This document shows positions 52,088 to 61,030 of a stretch of DNA of 64,000 nt, piece after piece. The stretch comes from Polyangium jinanense (GTDB lineage Bacteria; Myxococcota; Polyangia; Polyangiales; Polyangiaceae): positions 1 through 64,000 of the forward strand of contig NZ_JAGTJJ010000051.1 in assembly GCF_028435365.1 (NCBI RefSeq), in the 5' to 3' direction. Below the pieces are notes generated by a model that saw only the letters and a program-made list of their open reading frames with translations, was not told the DNA's origin and ran no database searches. The translations under genes and the position numbers were made by a program. Position 1 is the stretch's first letter. Every line of letters starts with the position of its first letter.

Positions 52088-52210
52088 ACCGGCCTGTGGA
52101 AGAACCGCGCGATGCGCGGTTCTTCCAACCCGAGTCCAGGGCTTGCCCTGGTTCGGGTCGAGGGGCGAACAGCCCCCGCGGGGTCCGGGGCAGCGCCCCG
52201 GCGCGGCGGC
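52088..52210. repeat. multi-hairpin intergenic element, copy (d), inverted
   Basis: The stem GGAAGAACCGCGC (52098-52110) pairs with 52114-52126. Relative to copy (a) both arms have changed (T-A to C-G), so pairing is preserved. CCAGGGCTTGCCCTGG and GGGGCAGCGCCCC hairpins follow. It ends just before the stop of the convergent kinase gene. Confidence 0.8.
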
Positions 52211-52227
52211 CCCAGCCCTAGCCCCAG

Positions 52228-55200
52228 CTAGTCCGCGATCGGCCAGCGCAGGCGGAGGATCTCGGGGGCGATGCGGCGGAGCTCGGCGCGCAGGGACGTG
52301 GCTGTCATGCGTTGCTCTGGGTTGTGGCGCAGACACTGGAACAGGAACATGCCCACCGAGGCGAGCCGACCCTGCGAGAGACGGCGGATCTTCGGGGGCA
52401 GACCGTCGTGCGTGAGGTGCGCTGAGATCAGCGCCACGTCGCTCGGACCGTCGAAGAGCGTGTCGCCGGTGAGCACCTCGTATGCGAGGCAGCCGAAGCT
52501 GTAGATGTCGGCCGTGAGTGGCGTCGCGGTCGCGCCCTCGGGCACGATGTCCCAGACCTCGGGCGCGCCGTAGTTTGCGGTGGCGCAGCCGGGTCGGATG
52601 TGCCGGCCTGCGAGGCCGAAGTCGACGAGCACTGGACCTTTGCCGCCGCGCAGGATGATGTTCGAGGGTTTTACGTCGAGGTGGCCGATGCGGACCGAGT
52701 GCATGGCTTCGAGGCCCGCGAGGACGCCGTCGAGCAGCGCGAGCGCGGTCTGGATCGTCAGGCTCCGGCTGTCGATGAGCTGATCGCAGCGCACGCCCTC
52801 GATGAGCTCCATCACGAGGATCGGCTTCGGCCGCGCGCCCGCGTCGAACGTGACGAAGCGCGGGAGGTTCGCGTGATCGGGGAGCGACAAGAGCGCGCCG
52901 GCCTCGTCGCGGAAGAGCTTCAAGAACTCCGCTTCGGAGACGCTGCGCGCGGCTGTTGCGTCGTAGTCGGGTACTTTGAGGGCAAAACGTTCGGCGTTCG
53001 CGTCGTGCCGCTCTTCGGCGCGCGTGACGATGAAGACCGTGCCGATCGCGCCGCCGCCGAGCCGGCGGTGGACGAAGTAGCCGCCGATGGTGCGGCGTGG
53101 CGGCAGCCACGCGGGCAGGGGGAGATCGGTCGTGGGTAGGTCGTCGGGCTCGCTCGCGCTCGTGCCGGCGCGCTGGCCGGGGAGCACGCAGAGACGCGGC
53201 AGGACGAGCGAGGCGACGAGCGCGATCGGGGCAGGGACGGAGGCGCGGGCGGCTGCGACGAGTTTTTCGATCGCGGCCTGGAGCTCGGATGTGGCGCCGC
53301 CTTCGCGGGCCATGCCGGCGGCGAGGGCGAGCGCGTGGGCGCCGAGGATCGTCGAGTGCGGGTTCTCGTCGCTCTCGCCGTCGCCGAAGCGGCGGCGCGC
53401 GGAAGCTGTGAGACGCGCGAGCGCGACGAGCGCGTCTTCGAGGGAGACGAGGGGAGAACCCTCTTTCGTGGCGGACTCGGCGAGCGGAGCGAGGGCGCGC
53501 GCCGCGCGGACGGCGTCGAGGCCGCGGGCGAGGCGGGCGAGCGCGGTGCGCAAGGCCTCGGTGCGCTGCGAGGCGCCCTGCGGGAGCTCGGTGACCAGGG
53601 ACTCGAGCGCGGCGAGGGCCGCGTCCATGCGCTCCTCGGCGCCGCGATCGGCCGCGGCCGCGTTGATCGCGTCGGTGAAGCGCGAGTGGCAGGCGAGGAG
53701 CTGGCGGACGTCGGGGTGCACGCTCGCCTCGGCGAGGATCGCGAGCGTCTCGGGATCGCCGCTCCGCATGCAGGCGAAGAGCAGGACGTCGGCGGCGTCG
53801 GCGGCGTGCGTGCGGACGAGCGCGTCGAAGGCGCGGGCGACGGTGGCGACGACGGCGCGGCGGAGGGGCGATCCGGGCTCGGCGGTGAGGCGCTTCGAGA
53901 GCACGTCGCACGTATCGAGCAGGCGGCGTTTTCCGCGACTGCGGGCGGCGTCGCCGTCGCTGTCGCCGTCGGTGCTCTCGCCGTCGACGACGTGGAGCAG
54001 GGCGCGGAGGTTTCGCTGGTGAAACGTGGCGTGTGGAGGCGTGCCCTCGGGCGGGGACTGCGCCTCGATGCGGAGGAGCCAGCGCGTGATGCGATCGTCG
54101 AGGGCGTCGAGGCCCTGGGCGGTGCCGTCGGTGCCGGAGCCGCGTCGTTCGAGCAGGAGCAGGCTGCGGAGCGCGCCGGACTCGTACAGGTTCGAATCGA
54201 GCTCGCGGACGAGGCGGGCCGCGGCGCGACGGGAGAGGTTCGTCTGCGGAAGGCCGGGCGGCAGGGCGCTCGGTTTGATGGGGAGGCCGCCGCGCGCCGA
54301 GGGCGTGGGACTCGGGCCTGCGTCGAGGGCGTCGAGGGCGTCGAGCGTGCTCGCGGCGAGATCGAGCGCGCCGAGGGCGCGGGCGTGGGCCTCGCGCGAG
54401 CCGCTCTCCACGAACGCGTCGACGGCGCTGCGCACGGTGGCGGCGAGCTCGGAGGGCTCGCGACCTTCGAGATCGCGGAGAATGCTCTGGCCGAGGGCCG
54501 TGAGGCCGTCATCGGTCTGCGGGGCGGCGAGGCTCACGGCGAGGGCCTGCACGCATGCGGCGCGAGCGCGCGTGCCGAACGCGGGGCCGAGCTCCACGCG
54601 GAGATCGGCGACGCTGTCGGCGACGGCGATCGGGTGAACGGCGGTGATCGCTTCGAGGAGCGCTTCGGCGGCTTCGGGCTCGGCGTCGGCGGCGCGCGGC
54701 AGGCCCCAGACCATGGCGATCGCGAGGCCGGGATCTTCGCGCAAGAGGCCCGAGGCGAGGAGATCGCGGCTCGTGGCGAGGTTGTTCTCCGGATCGACGG
54801 CGATGCTCGCGACGAGCGAGGTCGCGGCGCGACGCCACTCGGTGGGCGTGAGGTTCGGCGCGAGGTTTTTTCGAATCTCGCGCTCGAGCTCGGGGAGCGC
54901 GCCGGAGAGCAAGCCACGCGCGGCCGCGACGTGGCGCCAGACGAGCGTCTCGCGATCGGCGAGGAGCAGGTGGTAGGCCTCGAGGACGACGTCGGGCGCG
55001 GTGGCGCGGCTCGAGGAAGCGGGTGCGTCGGCGCTCAGGCCGCGGAAGAGGCGCAAGGCGTCGTCGTCGCCCTGGCTTGCGCGGCGGACGGCCTCGCGCG
55101 CCGCGCGTTCGAGCAGGCGCGCGGCGAGGCGGCGCTCGGGGAGCGAGCCGGTGGAGGCGCTGCCGACCCAGTCGCGCGCGAGGTCGCGGCGGGAGACGAG

Positions 55201-55674
55201 CGCGAGCGCGAGCGGATCGACGGGCACGTCGACGCTGCTCGGGAGCTGCAGGGCGAGGGCGATGCGCGCGCGCACGGGCGCGCCGGCGAGGGCGCGGGCG
55301 CTGCCGAGGGCCATGCGCGTGGCGAGCGCGACGAACGTGGCGGCGCTGCCGTCGTAGAGCTGGGCGAGGACGCGCCTTCCGATCTCGCGTCGCTCGGGAC
55401 CGAGCGGCAAGGCGCCGGCGATCTCGTAGAGCGCGACGGCGGCGGCCGCGGGCGCGAGCCAGCCGAGGTCATCGAAGAGCCCGTCGGCGAGCGCGACGCG
55501 GATGCCTGCGAGCAGCGCTTCTGCGGAGAGACCATCGAGCGGCGGCGGGCCGTCGAGCGAGGCCTCGATCGCGAGTGAGGCGATGCTCTGCCGGAAGACG
55601 CTGCGGCGCGCGCTGCGATCTTCGTACCTGTGGAGCTCGAGGAGTCCGTCGAGGAATTCGGCGCGCGCGCGCAA
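52228..55674 (-). CDS. Ser/Thr protein kinase with very long helical N-terminal region
   Basis: The product is 1148 residues if TTG 55674 is used (AGAGG 7 bp upstream; no in-frame ATG exists before the upstream stop). Residues 1 to about 860 are Ala/Leu/Arg-rich helices resembling HEAT-type repeats. The kinase domain occupies the C-terminal 280 residues: glycine loop RRLGGGAIGTVF, Lys in FALKVPDYD, catalytic loop GHLDVKPSN (HLD instead of HRD) and DFGLAG. All catalytic residues are present, so it should be active. Placement of the kinase at the C-terminus is the reverse of the usual bacterial order, and there is no membrane segment. Substrates are unknown. Confidence 0.88.
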   Translation of the reverse strand: MRARAEFLDGLLELHRYEDRSARRSVFRQSIASLAIEASLDGPPPLDGLSAEALLAGIRVALADGLFDDLGWLAPAAAAVALYEIAGALPLGPERREIGRRVLAQLYDGSAATFVALATRMALGSARALAGAPVRARIALALQLPSSVDVPVDPLALALVSRRDLARDWVGSASTGSLPERRLAARLLERAAREAVRRASQGDDDALRLFRGLSADAPASSSRATAPDVVLEAYHLLLADRETLVWRHVAAARGLLSGALPELEREIRKNLAPNLTPTEWRRAATSLVASIAVDPENNLATSRDLLASGLLREDPGLAIAMVWGLPRAADAEPEAAEALLEAITAVHPIAVADSVADLRVELGPAFGTRARAACVQALAVSLAAPQTDDGLTALGQSILRDLEGREPSELAATVRSAVDAFVESGSREAHARALGALDLAASTLDALDALDAGPSPTPSARGGLPIKPSALPPGLPQTNLSRRAAARLVRELDSNLYESGALRSLLLLERRGSGTDGTAQGLDALDDRITRWLLRIEAQSPPEGTPPHATFHQRNLRALLHVVDGESTDGDSDGDAARSRGKRRLLDTCDVLSKRLTAEPGSPLRRAVVATVARAFDALVRTHAADAADVLLFACMRSGDPETLAILAEASVHPDVRQLLACHSRFTDAINAAAADRGAEERMDAALAALESLVTELPQGASQRTEALRTALARLARGLDAVRAARALAPLAESATKEGSPLVSLEDALVALARLTASARRRFGDGESDENPHSTILGAHALALAAGMAREGGATSELQAAIEKLVAAARASVPAPIALVASLVLPRLCVLPGQRAGTSASEPDDLPTTDLPLPAWLPPRRTIGGYFVHRRLGGGAIGTVFIVTRAEERHDANAERFALKVPDYDATAARSVSEAEFLKLFRDEAGALLSLPDHANLPRFVTFDAGARPKPILVMELIEGVRCDQLIDSRSLTIQTALALLDGVLAGLEAMHSVRIGHLDVKPSNIILRGGKGPVLVDFGLAGRHIRPGCATANYGAPEVWDIVPEGATATPLTADIYSFGCLAYEVLTGDTLFDGPSDVALISAHLTHDGLPPKIRRLSQGRLASVGMFLFQCLRHNPEQRMTATSLRAELRRIAPEILRLRWPIAD

Positions 55675-55797
55675 GGGTGTGCCTCTAGATCGTGATGATT
55701 CCCCGAACGACGGATGTGGGCAACGTTTTTACCATCGTCTCGAGCGGAAGGATTTCGCGCGCTTGCGAGGCGGCGATCCGTTTGCAAGGGTGCAGAC

Positions 55798-57543
55798 ATG
55801 TCGAAGGATCCGAGCGAGGCGCGCGCGCGGCTCGAAGCGATGTCGGTGGGGTTTCGCGCGAAGTACGTGACGTACGACGAGCTCACGCGGCAGGTGCGGG
55901 CCTGGGCCGAAGGTTTTCCCGAGATCGTACGGCTCCAAAGCATCGGAAAAACGCTGGAAGGACGCGACATCTGGTTGCTCGCGATCGGGCGGGATCCCGA
56001 GGGAGACGGGCCGGCGGCGTGGGTGGACGGCAACATGCACGCGGTCGAGCTCGCCGGGTCGAGCGTGGCTCTCGCCGTCGCCGAGGACGTGATCCGGAAC
56101 CTGGTTTGTCCGAGCGATCCTCTGCACGATCTGCCCGCGCACCTCGGGGCGCTCTTGCGGGAAGACGTGGTGTTTTACGTGCTGCCGCGCATGTGCCCGG
56201 ACGGCGCGGAGAGCGTGCTCCGCACGGGCGGGTACGTGCGATCGAACCCGCGCGACGATCGGCTCGGCAAGGGCGCGCCGTTCTGGAAGAGCGGCGACGT
56301 CGATGGCGACGGGCTCGCGCTCTCGATGCGCAGGCTCGATCCGGCGGGAGATTTCGTCGGTTCGCCGGAGGATCCGGACCTCATGCTGCCGCGACGCATC
56401 GAGGACGCGGGGCCGTTTTACACGGTGTATCCCGAGGGCACGATCGAGCACTGGGACGGTTTTTCGATCCCGGCGCCGGACTACCTCTCGGACAACGCGG
56501 TCGACATGAACCGCAACTTTCCCTATGGCTGGGCGCCCGAGCCGCAGCAGAAGGGCGCGGGCGCGTACGCCACGAGCGAGCCCGAGTCGCGCGCGGTCGT
56601 CGAGTTCACCTCGAAGCACCCGAACATCTTCGCGTGGGTGAACCTGCACTGCTTCGGCGGCGTGTTCATCCGCCCGTCGGGCGAGCAGCCGGACAACCGC
56701 ATGGATCCCACGGATCTCACGCTCTACCGGACGCTCGAGCGCTGGGCCGACGACATCACCGGCTACCCCATGGTGAGCGGCTTCGAGGAGTTCCTCTACG
56801 AGCCCGACAAGCCTCTGCGCGGTGAACTGAGCTCCTACGCGTACATGCAGCGAGGCACGGTCTCGATGGTGTGCGAGCTCTGGGACTTCTGGAAGCAGGT
56901 GGGTTTGCCCGTGCTGCGGCCGTTCGTCTGGAACTACCAGCGGCGCACGCGCGAGGACACGATGCGCATGGCCGCGTGGGATCGCGAGCACAACCAGAAG
57001 CGGATCGTCGGCGCATGGCGTCCGTTCGTGCATCCGCAGCTCGGGCCGGTGGAGATCGGCGGGCACGATCCGCGGTTCGGCATCTGGAACCCGCCGCCGG
57101 ATCGCCTCGGCGAGCTCTGCGAGCGGCAATCGCGCTTCTTCCTGCGCCTCGCCTCGCTCGCGCCGCGGCCGCGGCTCGTGGAGGCGCGCGCGACGCGTCT
57201 GGAAGGGGATCTCTGGGAGGTGTCGGCCGTCGTCGAGAACCTCGGCTTCTTGCCGACGTTCGTGCTCTCGTCGGCGCGGAGCCTTCCCTGGAACGACGTG
57301 GTGCGGGCGCAGATTTCGTTCGGCGAGGGCGTGACGCTCGTGTCGGGCGAACGCGAGGCGGCCGTTGGGCACCTCGAAGGCTGGGGCGCGGTGGACGCGA
57401 TGAGCTCGCCCGGTTTTCCGCGGACGGGCGGCGGTCCGCGGCGCGGGCGCGTGCGCTGGATCGTACGGGGGCGCGGGGTCGTGACGATCCGCGCGGGCTC
57501 GCCGCGCGTGGGCAAAGTGGAAGCGCGCGTGGAAGTGGGATAA
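55798..57543 (+). CDS. M14-family zinc carboxypeptidase
   Basis: The product is 581 residues from ATG 55798 (AAGGG upstream); it has no clear signal peptide. Zinc ligands are His81 and Glu84 in GNMHAVELAG and His284 in VNLHCFGG; the substrate-binding NR is in VDMNRNF (about 236-241) and the catalytic Glu is likely Glu360 in VCELWDFW. The first about 400 residues form the peptidase; the C-terminal 150 residues are beta-rich, like a transthyretin-type extension. It is divergent from the kinase gene with about 120 bp between. It removes residues from the C-terminus of peptides; the target is unknown. Confidence 0.9.
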   Translation: MSKDPSEARARLEAMSVGFRAKYVTYDELTRQVRAWAEGFPEIVRLQSIGKTLEGRDIWLLAIGRDPEGDGPAAWVDGNMHAVELAGSSVALAVAEDVIRNLVCPSDPLHDLPAHLGALLREDVVFYVLPRMCPDGAESVLRTGGYVRSNPRDDRLGKGAPFWKSGDVDGDGLALSMRRLDPAGDFVGSPEDPDLMLPRRIEDAGPFYTVYPEGTIEHWDGFSIPAPDYLSDNAVDMNRNFPYGWAPEPQQKGAGAYATSEPESRAVVEFTSKHPNIFAWVNLHCFGGVFIRPSGEQPDNRMDPTDLTLYRTLERWADDITGYPMVSGFEEFLYEPDKPLRGELSSYAYMQRGTVSMVCELWDFWKQVGLPVLRPFVWNYQRRTREDTMRMAAWDREHNQKRIVGAWRPFVHPQLGPVEIGGHDPRFGIWNPPPDRLGELCERQSRFFLRLASLAPRPRLVEARATRLEGDLWEVSAVVENLGFLPTFVLSSARSLPWNDVVRAQISFGEGVTLVSGEREAAVGHLEGWGAVDAMSSPGFPRTGGGPRRGRVRWIVRGRGVVTIRAGSPRVGKVEARVEVG

Positions 57544-57599
57544 AGCAGGCTCGGCCGCCGCCGAGGTTCGGTCGGGCCGGCTCTGGAGGGTTTTTCGTC

Positions 57600-58829
57600 A
57601 TGTCGAGGTCGCTCCTCAGCTTGCCGCTCGCCGGCCTGCTCGCGTTTTCGCTCTTCGCGTGTGAATCGAAGGACACCCCGCCGGCGCCCGCGCCGGAGAA
57701 GGTCGACGAGGCGAAGGCGAAGGCAGACGCGCTGAAGCCCGAGGCGAAGGCCGAAGCGAAGCCCGAAGAGGCGAAGCAGCCCGAGGCGGAGGCGAAGGTC
57801 GAGGCCCCGAAGGACGAGCCCAAGGCTGACGAGAAGGCGAAGACCGAGCCGAAGGACGAGGCGAAGGCGGCGGCGCCGAAGGGCGATACGAAGCCCGCGG
57901 CAGACGTCGCCGCGAAGACCTCGGTGCCGGACGCGCCGAACGGGATTCTGCCGAAGGGCGCCGCGGACAAACTCGTCCCGGCGGGCGGGCGGCCGGTCGT
58001 GCGGCTGCTCGCGGCGGGCGGCGAGCCGCGATCGGTCGCGTCCTACGCGCTCGTGAAGGGCACGTCGAAGCCGCTGCGCATGGGCATGGAGCTCGAGATG
58101 AGCATGAGCGCGGCGGGCATGAACCTGCCGCCCACGAAGATGCCGCGCATGGTCATGACGTTCGACTTCTCGACCGGCGACAAGAAGGGGAGCGACTGGC
58201 CGATCGAGGGCACGCTGAAGGACGTCGCGGTCGAGTCGAAGGCGCCGGAGCAGGCCAAGATCGCCGAGGCGCTGCGGCCGCAGCTCGAGCCGATCAAGGG
58301 GCTCGGGATGCGCTACTTCGTCGACGAGAAGGGCCGCGTCCACGACGTGACCATGAGCATGCCGAAGGCCGTGCCGCAGGCGGCGCAGCAGATGATGACG
58401 GGCATGACGCAGTCGATCGAGTCGATGATGGCGCCCTTGCCGGACGAGGCCGTGGGCAGCGGCGCGAAGTGGGAGGTCATCGGCCGGCTCACGGCGAATG
58501 GCGCGGATCTCCTGCAGGTCTCGACGTTCACGCTGAAGGAGCGCAAGGGCGACGTGCTCACGCTGGACGTCGCGGTGAAGCAGCTCGCGGCGAAGGACAC
58601 GGTGGCGCCGCCGGGCATGCCGCCGGGCGCGTCGGCGCGGCTCGTCGCGTTCAAGTCGCAGGGCAGCGGCACGAGCGTGCTCGACACGAAGGACGTCGCG
58701 CCGTCGGGCGGGTCGATGACCGTGAAGAGCTCGATGACGCTCGAGGTGCAGGTGAACGCGGGCGGCAAGACCGAGAAGCAGAACACCTCGGTCAACACGA
58801 ACGTGACCGTGTCATACGCGCGCAAGTGA
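57600..58829 (+). CDS. lipoprotein with Lys/Glu/Ala-rich linker
   Basis: The product is 409 residues from ATG 57600 (GGAGGG 10 bp upstream). The signal peptide LLSLPLAGLLAFSLFAC ends in a lipobox (LFAC) with Cys near residue 21. Residues 25-110 are KPEAKAEA-type repeats. The remaining 290 residues form a beta-rich domain (RMGMELEMSMSAAGMNLPPT; GMRYFVDEKGRVHDVTMSMP), similar in outline to DUF6263-type lipoproteins. It lies 57 bp after the peptidase gene and is followed by the kynureninase-like gene 16 bp later. The function is unknown. Confidence 0.75.
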   Translation: MSRSLLSLPLAGLLAFSLFACESKDTPPAPAPEKVDEAKAKADALKPEAKAEAKPEEAKQPEAEAKVEAPKDEPKADEKAKTEPKDEAKAAAPKGDTKPAADVAAKTSVPDAPNGILPKGAADKLVPAGGRPVVRLLAAGGEPRSVASYALVKGTSKPLRMGMELEMSMSAAGMNLPPTKMPRMVMTFDFSTGDKKGSDWPIEGTLKDVAVESKAPEQAKIAEALRPQLEPIKGLGMRYFVDEKGRVHDVTMSMPKAVPQAAQQMMTGMTQSIESMMAPLPDEAVGSGAKWEVIGRLTANGADLLQVSTFTLKERKGDVLTLDVAVKQLAAKDTVAPPGMPPGASARLVAFKSQGSGTSVLDTKDVAPSGGSMTVKSSMTLEVQVNAGGKTEKQNTSVNTNVTVSYARK

Positions 58830-58845
58830 TCGGGGAGGCAGGCGC

Positions 58846-60039
58846 ATGAGCGACGAGGCGGGGCGCGCGCTGGATCTCGGCGCGTTTCGGGCGGCGTACG
58901 GCCACTTTTTGAAGGGTGATCGGGTGCTCCTCACGGGCCACTCGCACCAGGCGTGGCCGGACGTCGCGCGCGCGGCGATGCTCGAGGCGTTCGACGACGC
59001 CGCGCGGTTCGTGGACGACAAGTGGTACCGCGCGGTCTTCCCGAAGATGGAGTCCGTCGGGCGTCGCATCCTCGGGCGGCTCGGGTTCGACGAGGGGGAT
59101 GCGATCACCTTCGGCAAGAGCACGCACGAGCTCGTCACGCGCCTGCTCTCGTGTTTCCCGCTCGCCTCGGCGCCGCGCGTGGTCACGACGCGGTCCGAGT
59201 TCCATTCGTTGCACCGCCAACTATCGCGCCTCGCGGAGGACGGTCTTCGCGTGACGTGGGTCGACACGGCGGATCGCGAGGCGCTCGTGGATCGGTTCCT
59301 CGAAGCGATCGTGCCTGGCACGAGCCTCGTCGCGCTCTCGGCCGTGCTGTTCGAGGATGCCTTCGTCGTGCCGCGGATCGCGGAGATCGCAGCGCGCGCG
59401 GTGGAGGTCGGCGCCATCCCGCTCGTCGACGCGTACCACGCGTTCAACGTGGTGCCGATCGAGTGGGGACCCGCGAAGGACGCGCTCTTCGTGACGGCCG
59501 GCGGCTACAAGTACGCGGCGCTGGGGGAGGGGATCTGCTTCTTGCGGTCCCCCGCAAACACAAAACTTCGGCCGGCGGATACCGGCTGGTTCGCGGATTT
59601 TTCGGCGCTCGACGGCGAGCGCACGGGGACCGTCGGGTACGGGCCGGGCGGCGCGCGGTTCTCCGGCGCGACGTTCGATCCCACGCCGGTCTATCGTGCG
59701 GACGCGGTGCTTCGGCACTGGGATGCGTTCGGGCTCGACGTTCCGGCGCTTCGCGCGATCTCGCTCCGCCAAACGCGCCGCATCCTCGCCAAGCTCGACG
59801 CGGCGGGGCTTGCTGATCGCGTGGCCTCGTCCCGGGTGGACGAGCGGCGCGGACCTTTTGTCGCCGTACGATCTCCGGGCGCCGGGCACGTCGTCGAGCG
59901 GCTGCGGGCGCGCGAGGTCTTCGTCGACTCGCGTGGCGATCTCGTGCGGATCGGCCCCGCGCCCTACCTCACGGACGACGAGATCGATCGCGGCACGATC
60001 GCCGTCGCCGAGGAGATCCGCCGCGAGGTCGCGTCGTGA
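58846..60039 (+). CDS. PLP-dependent kynureninase-like enzyme
   Basis: The product is 397 residues with GGGGAGG upstream. It has the class V aminotransferase fold: RVLLTGHSHQAWPD near the N-terminus, PLVDAYHAFNVVPIEW (cofactor-binding Asp and His), then VTAGGYKYAALGEGICF with the probable PLP-binding Lys in YKY, and GFSGATFDP-like RFSGATFDPTPVYRAD. The closest named activity is kynureninase (cleavage of kynurenine to anthranilate), but related lyases and desulfurases share these motifs. Its last 4 bases overlap the GNAT gene start, so both are co-translated. Confidence 0.75.
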   Translation: MSDEAGRALDLGAFRAAYGHFLKGDRVLLTGHSHQAWPDVARAAMLEAFDDAARFVDDKWYRAVFPKMESVGRRILGRLGFDEGDAITFGKSTHELVTRLLSCFPLASAPRVVTTRSEFHSLHRQLSRLAEDGLRVTWVDTADREALVDRFLEAIVPGTSLVALSAVLFEDAFVVPRIAEIAARAVEVGAIPLVDAYHAFNVVPIEWGPAKDALFVTAGGYKYAALGEGICFLRSPANTKLRPADTGWFADFSALDGERTGTVGYGPGGARFSGATFDPTPVYRADAVLRHWDAFGLDVPALRAISLRQTRRILAKLDAAGLADRVASSRVDERRGPFVAVRSPGAGHVVERLRAREVFVDSRGDLVRIGPAPYLTDDEIDRGTIAVAEEIRREVAS

Positions 60040-60986
60040 GTCGCACGTACGTGCCCCACCTCGATGACGCGCGCGTCGCCGAGGCGGCGACGCAGACGCA
60101 CGTGATCTGGTCGGGCGGCCGCACGCTCCAAGCGCACATCGAGGGCCAGCGCGCGCAGCTCCGCCGCGCCGGGCCCGCGATCCTGCGGTACACGGGCCTG
60201 CTCGACGAAAGCGGGCGGCTCGTCGCGGGCATCAAGCGATACGGCCTTTCCGTGAGTGTGCCCGGCGGCGGCAAGGCCCCGGGCGTGGGCATCGGCGCGG
60301 TCTTCACGCGGCCCGAAGCACGCGGGACGGGCGCGGCGAGCGAGCTTCTTCGCGCCGTGCTCGACGAGGCGCGGGACGACGGTGTCGCGCTCGCGCTTCT
60401 GTTTTCGGACATCGATCCCGGCTTCTACGAGCGACTCGGCTTCGTCACCTTGCCCTCGCTCGAACACACGGCGACCGTCTCCGCGTTCCCCACTGAGACC
60501 TCGCTCGACGCGCGTCCTTCCACGCCCGAGGACGAGCGCTGGATGCTCGAAGCGTACGACGCGTCCTGGGATCCCTCGTTCGTGCGACCCGCGCGCACGC
60601 TCGAGATCCTGCGGTACTTCCGCTTCCGCAACCACGGCGATCTCGGCTGGATCCTTCGTCGCGACGGCCGCGACGTCGGCTACGTGCTCGCCGCGCTCCA
60701 CGACGGCAAACGCGACGACGGGGCCGAACCGCCGCCCCGCACGTTGTGGGTCGACGAGTGGGCCGCGCCTGGAATCCCGCGCGAAGACGTCCTCGGCGCC
60801 ATCCGGCGGATCGCGCTCGCCGAGGGCGCCGCGTACGTCGCGAGCTGGCTCCCGCCGCACCTCGAAGGCAAACCGTTCGTCGCGCGGAACCGATCCACGG
60901 CGATCGCCATGGTCCGCGCGCTCGGCGGGCCCCTTCCCAGCATCGATCCCGGCCAAACGTTTTTCTCGTCCTTGGATCACTTCTGA
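60036..60986 (+). CDS. GNAT-family N-acetyltransferase
   Basis: The product is 316 residues from the GTG at 60036, overlapping the previous stop. The acetyl-CoA loop is GIGAVFTRPEARGTGAASEL followed by LRAVLDEA (about 86-113), and DIDPGFYERLGF (about 128-139) is the typical fifth strand end. The length and the second domain (residues 160-316) suggest an Eis-like or two-domain GNAT. Coupling to the kynureninase-like gene suggests N-acetylation of the same pathway's amine, which is inference. Confidence 0.85.
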   Translation: MSRTYVPHLDDARVAEAATQTHVIWSGGRTLQAHIEGQRAQLRRAGPAILRYTGLLDESGRLVAGIKRYGLSVSVPGGGKAPGVGIGAVFTRPEARGTGAASELLRAVLDEARDDGVALALLFSDIDPGFYERLGFVTLPSLEHTATVSAFPTETSLDARPSTPEDERWMLEAYDASWDPSFVRPARTLEILRYFRFRNHGDLGWILRRDGRDVGYVLAALHDGKRDDGAEPPPRTLWVDEWAAPGIPREDVLGAIRRIALAEGAAYVASWLPPHLEGKPFVARNRSTAIAMVRALGGPLPSIDPGQTFFSSLDHF

Positions 60987-61030
60987 TCCAGCCCTTGCAA
61001 CGTTTCGTGGTTCCGGTACCCTTGTTGAAC

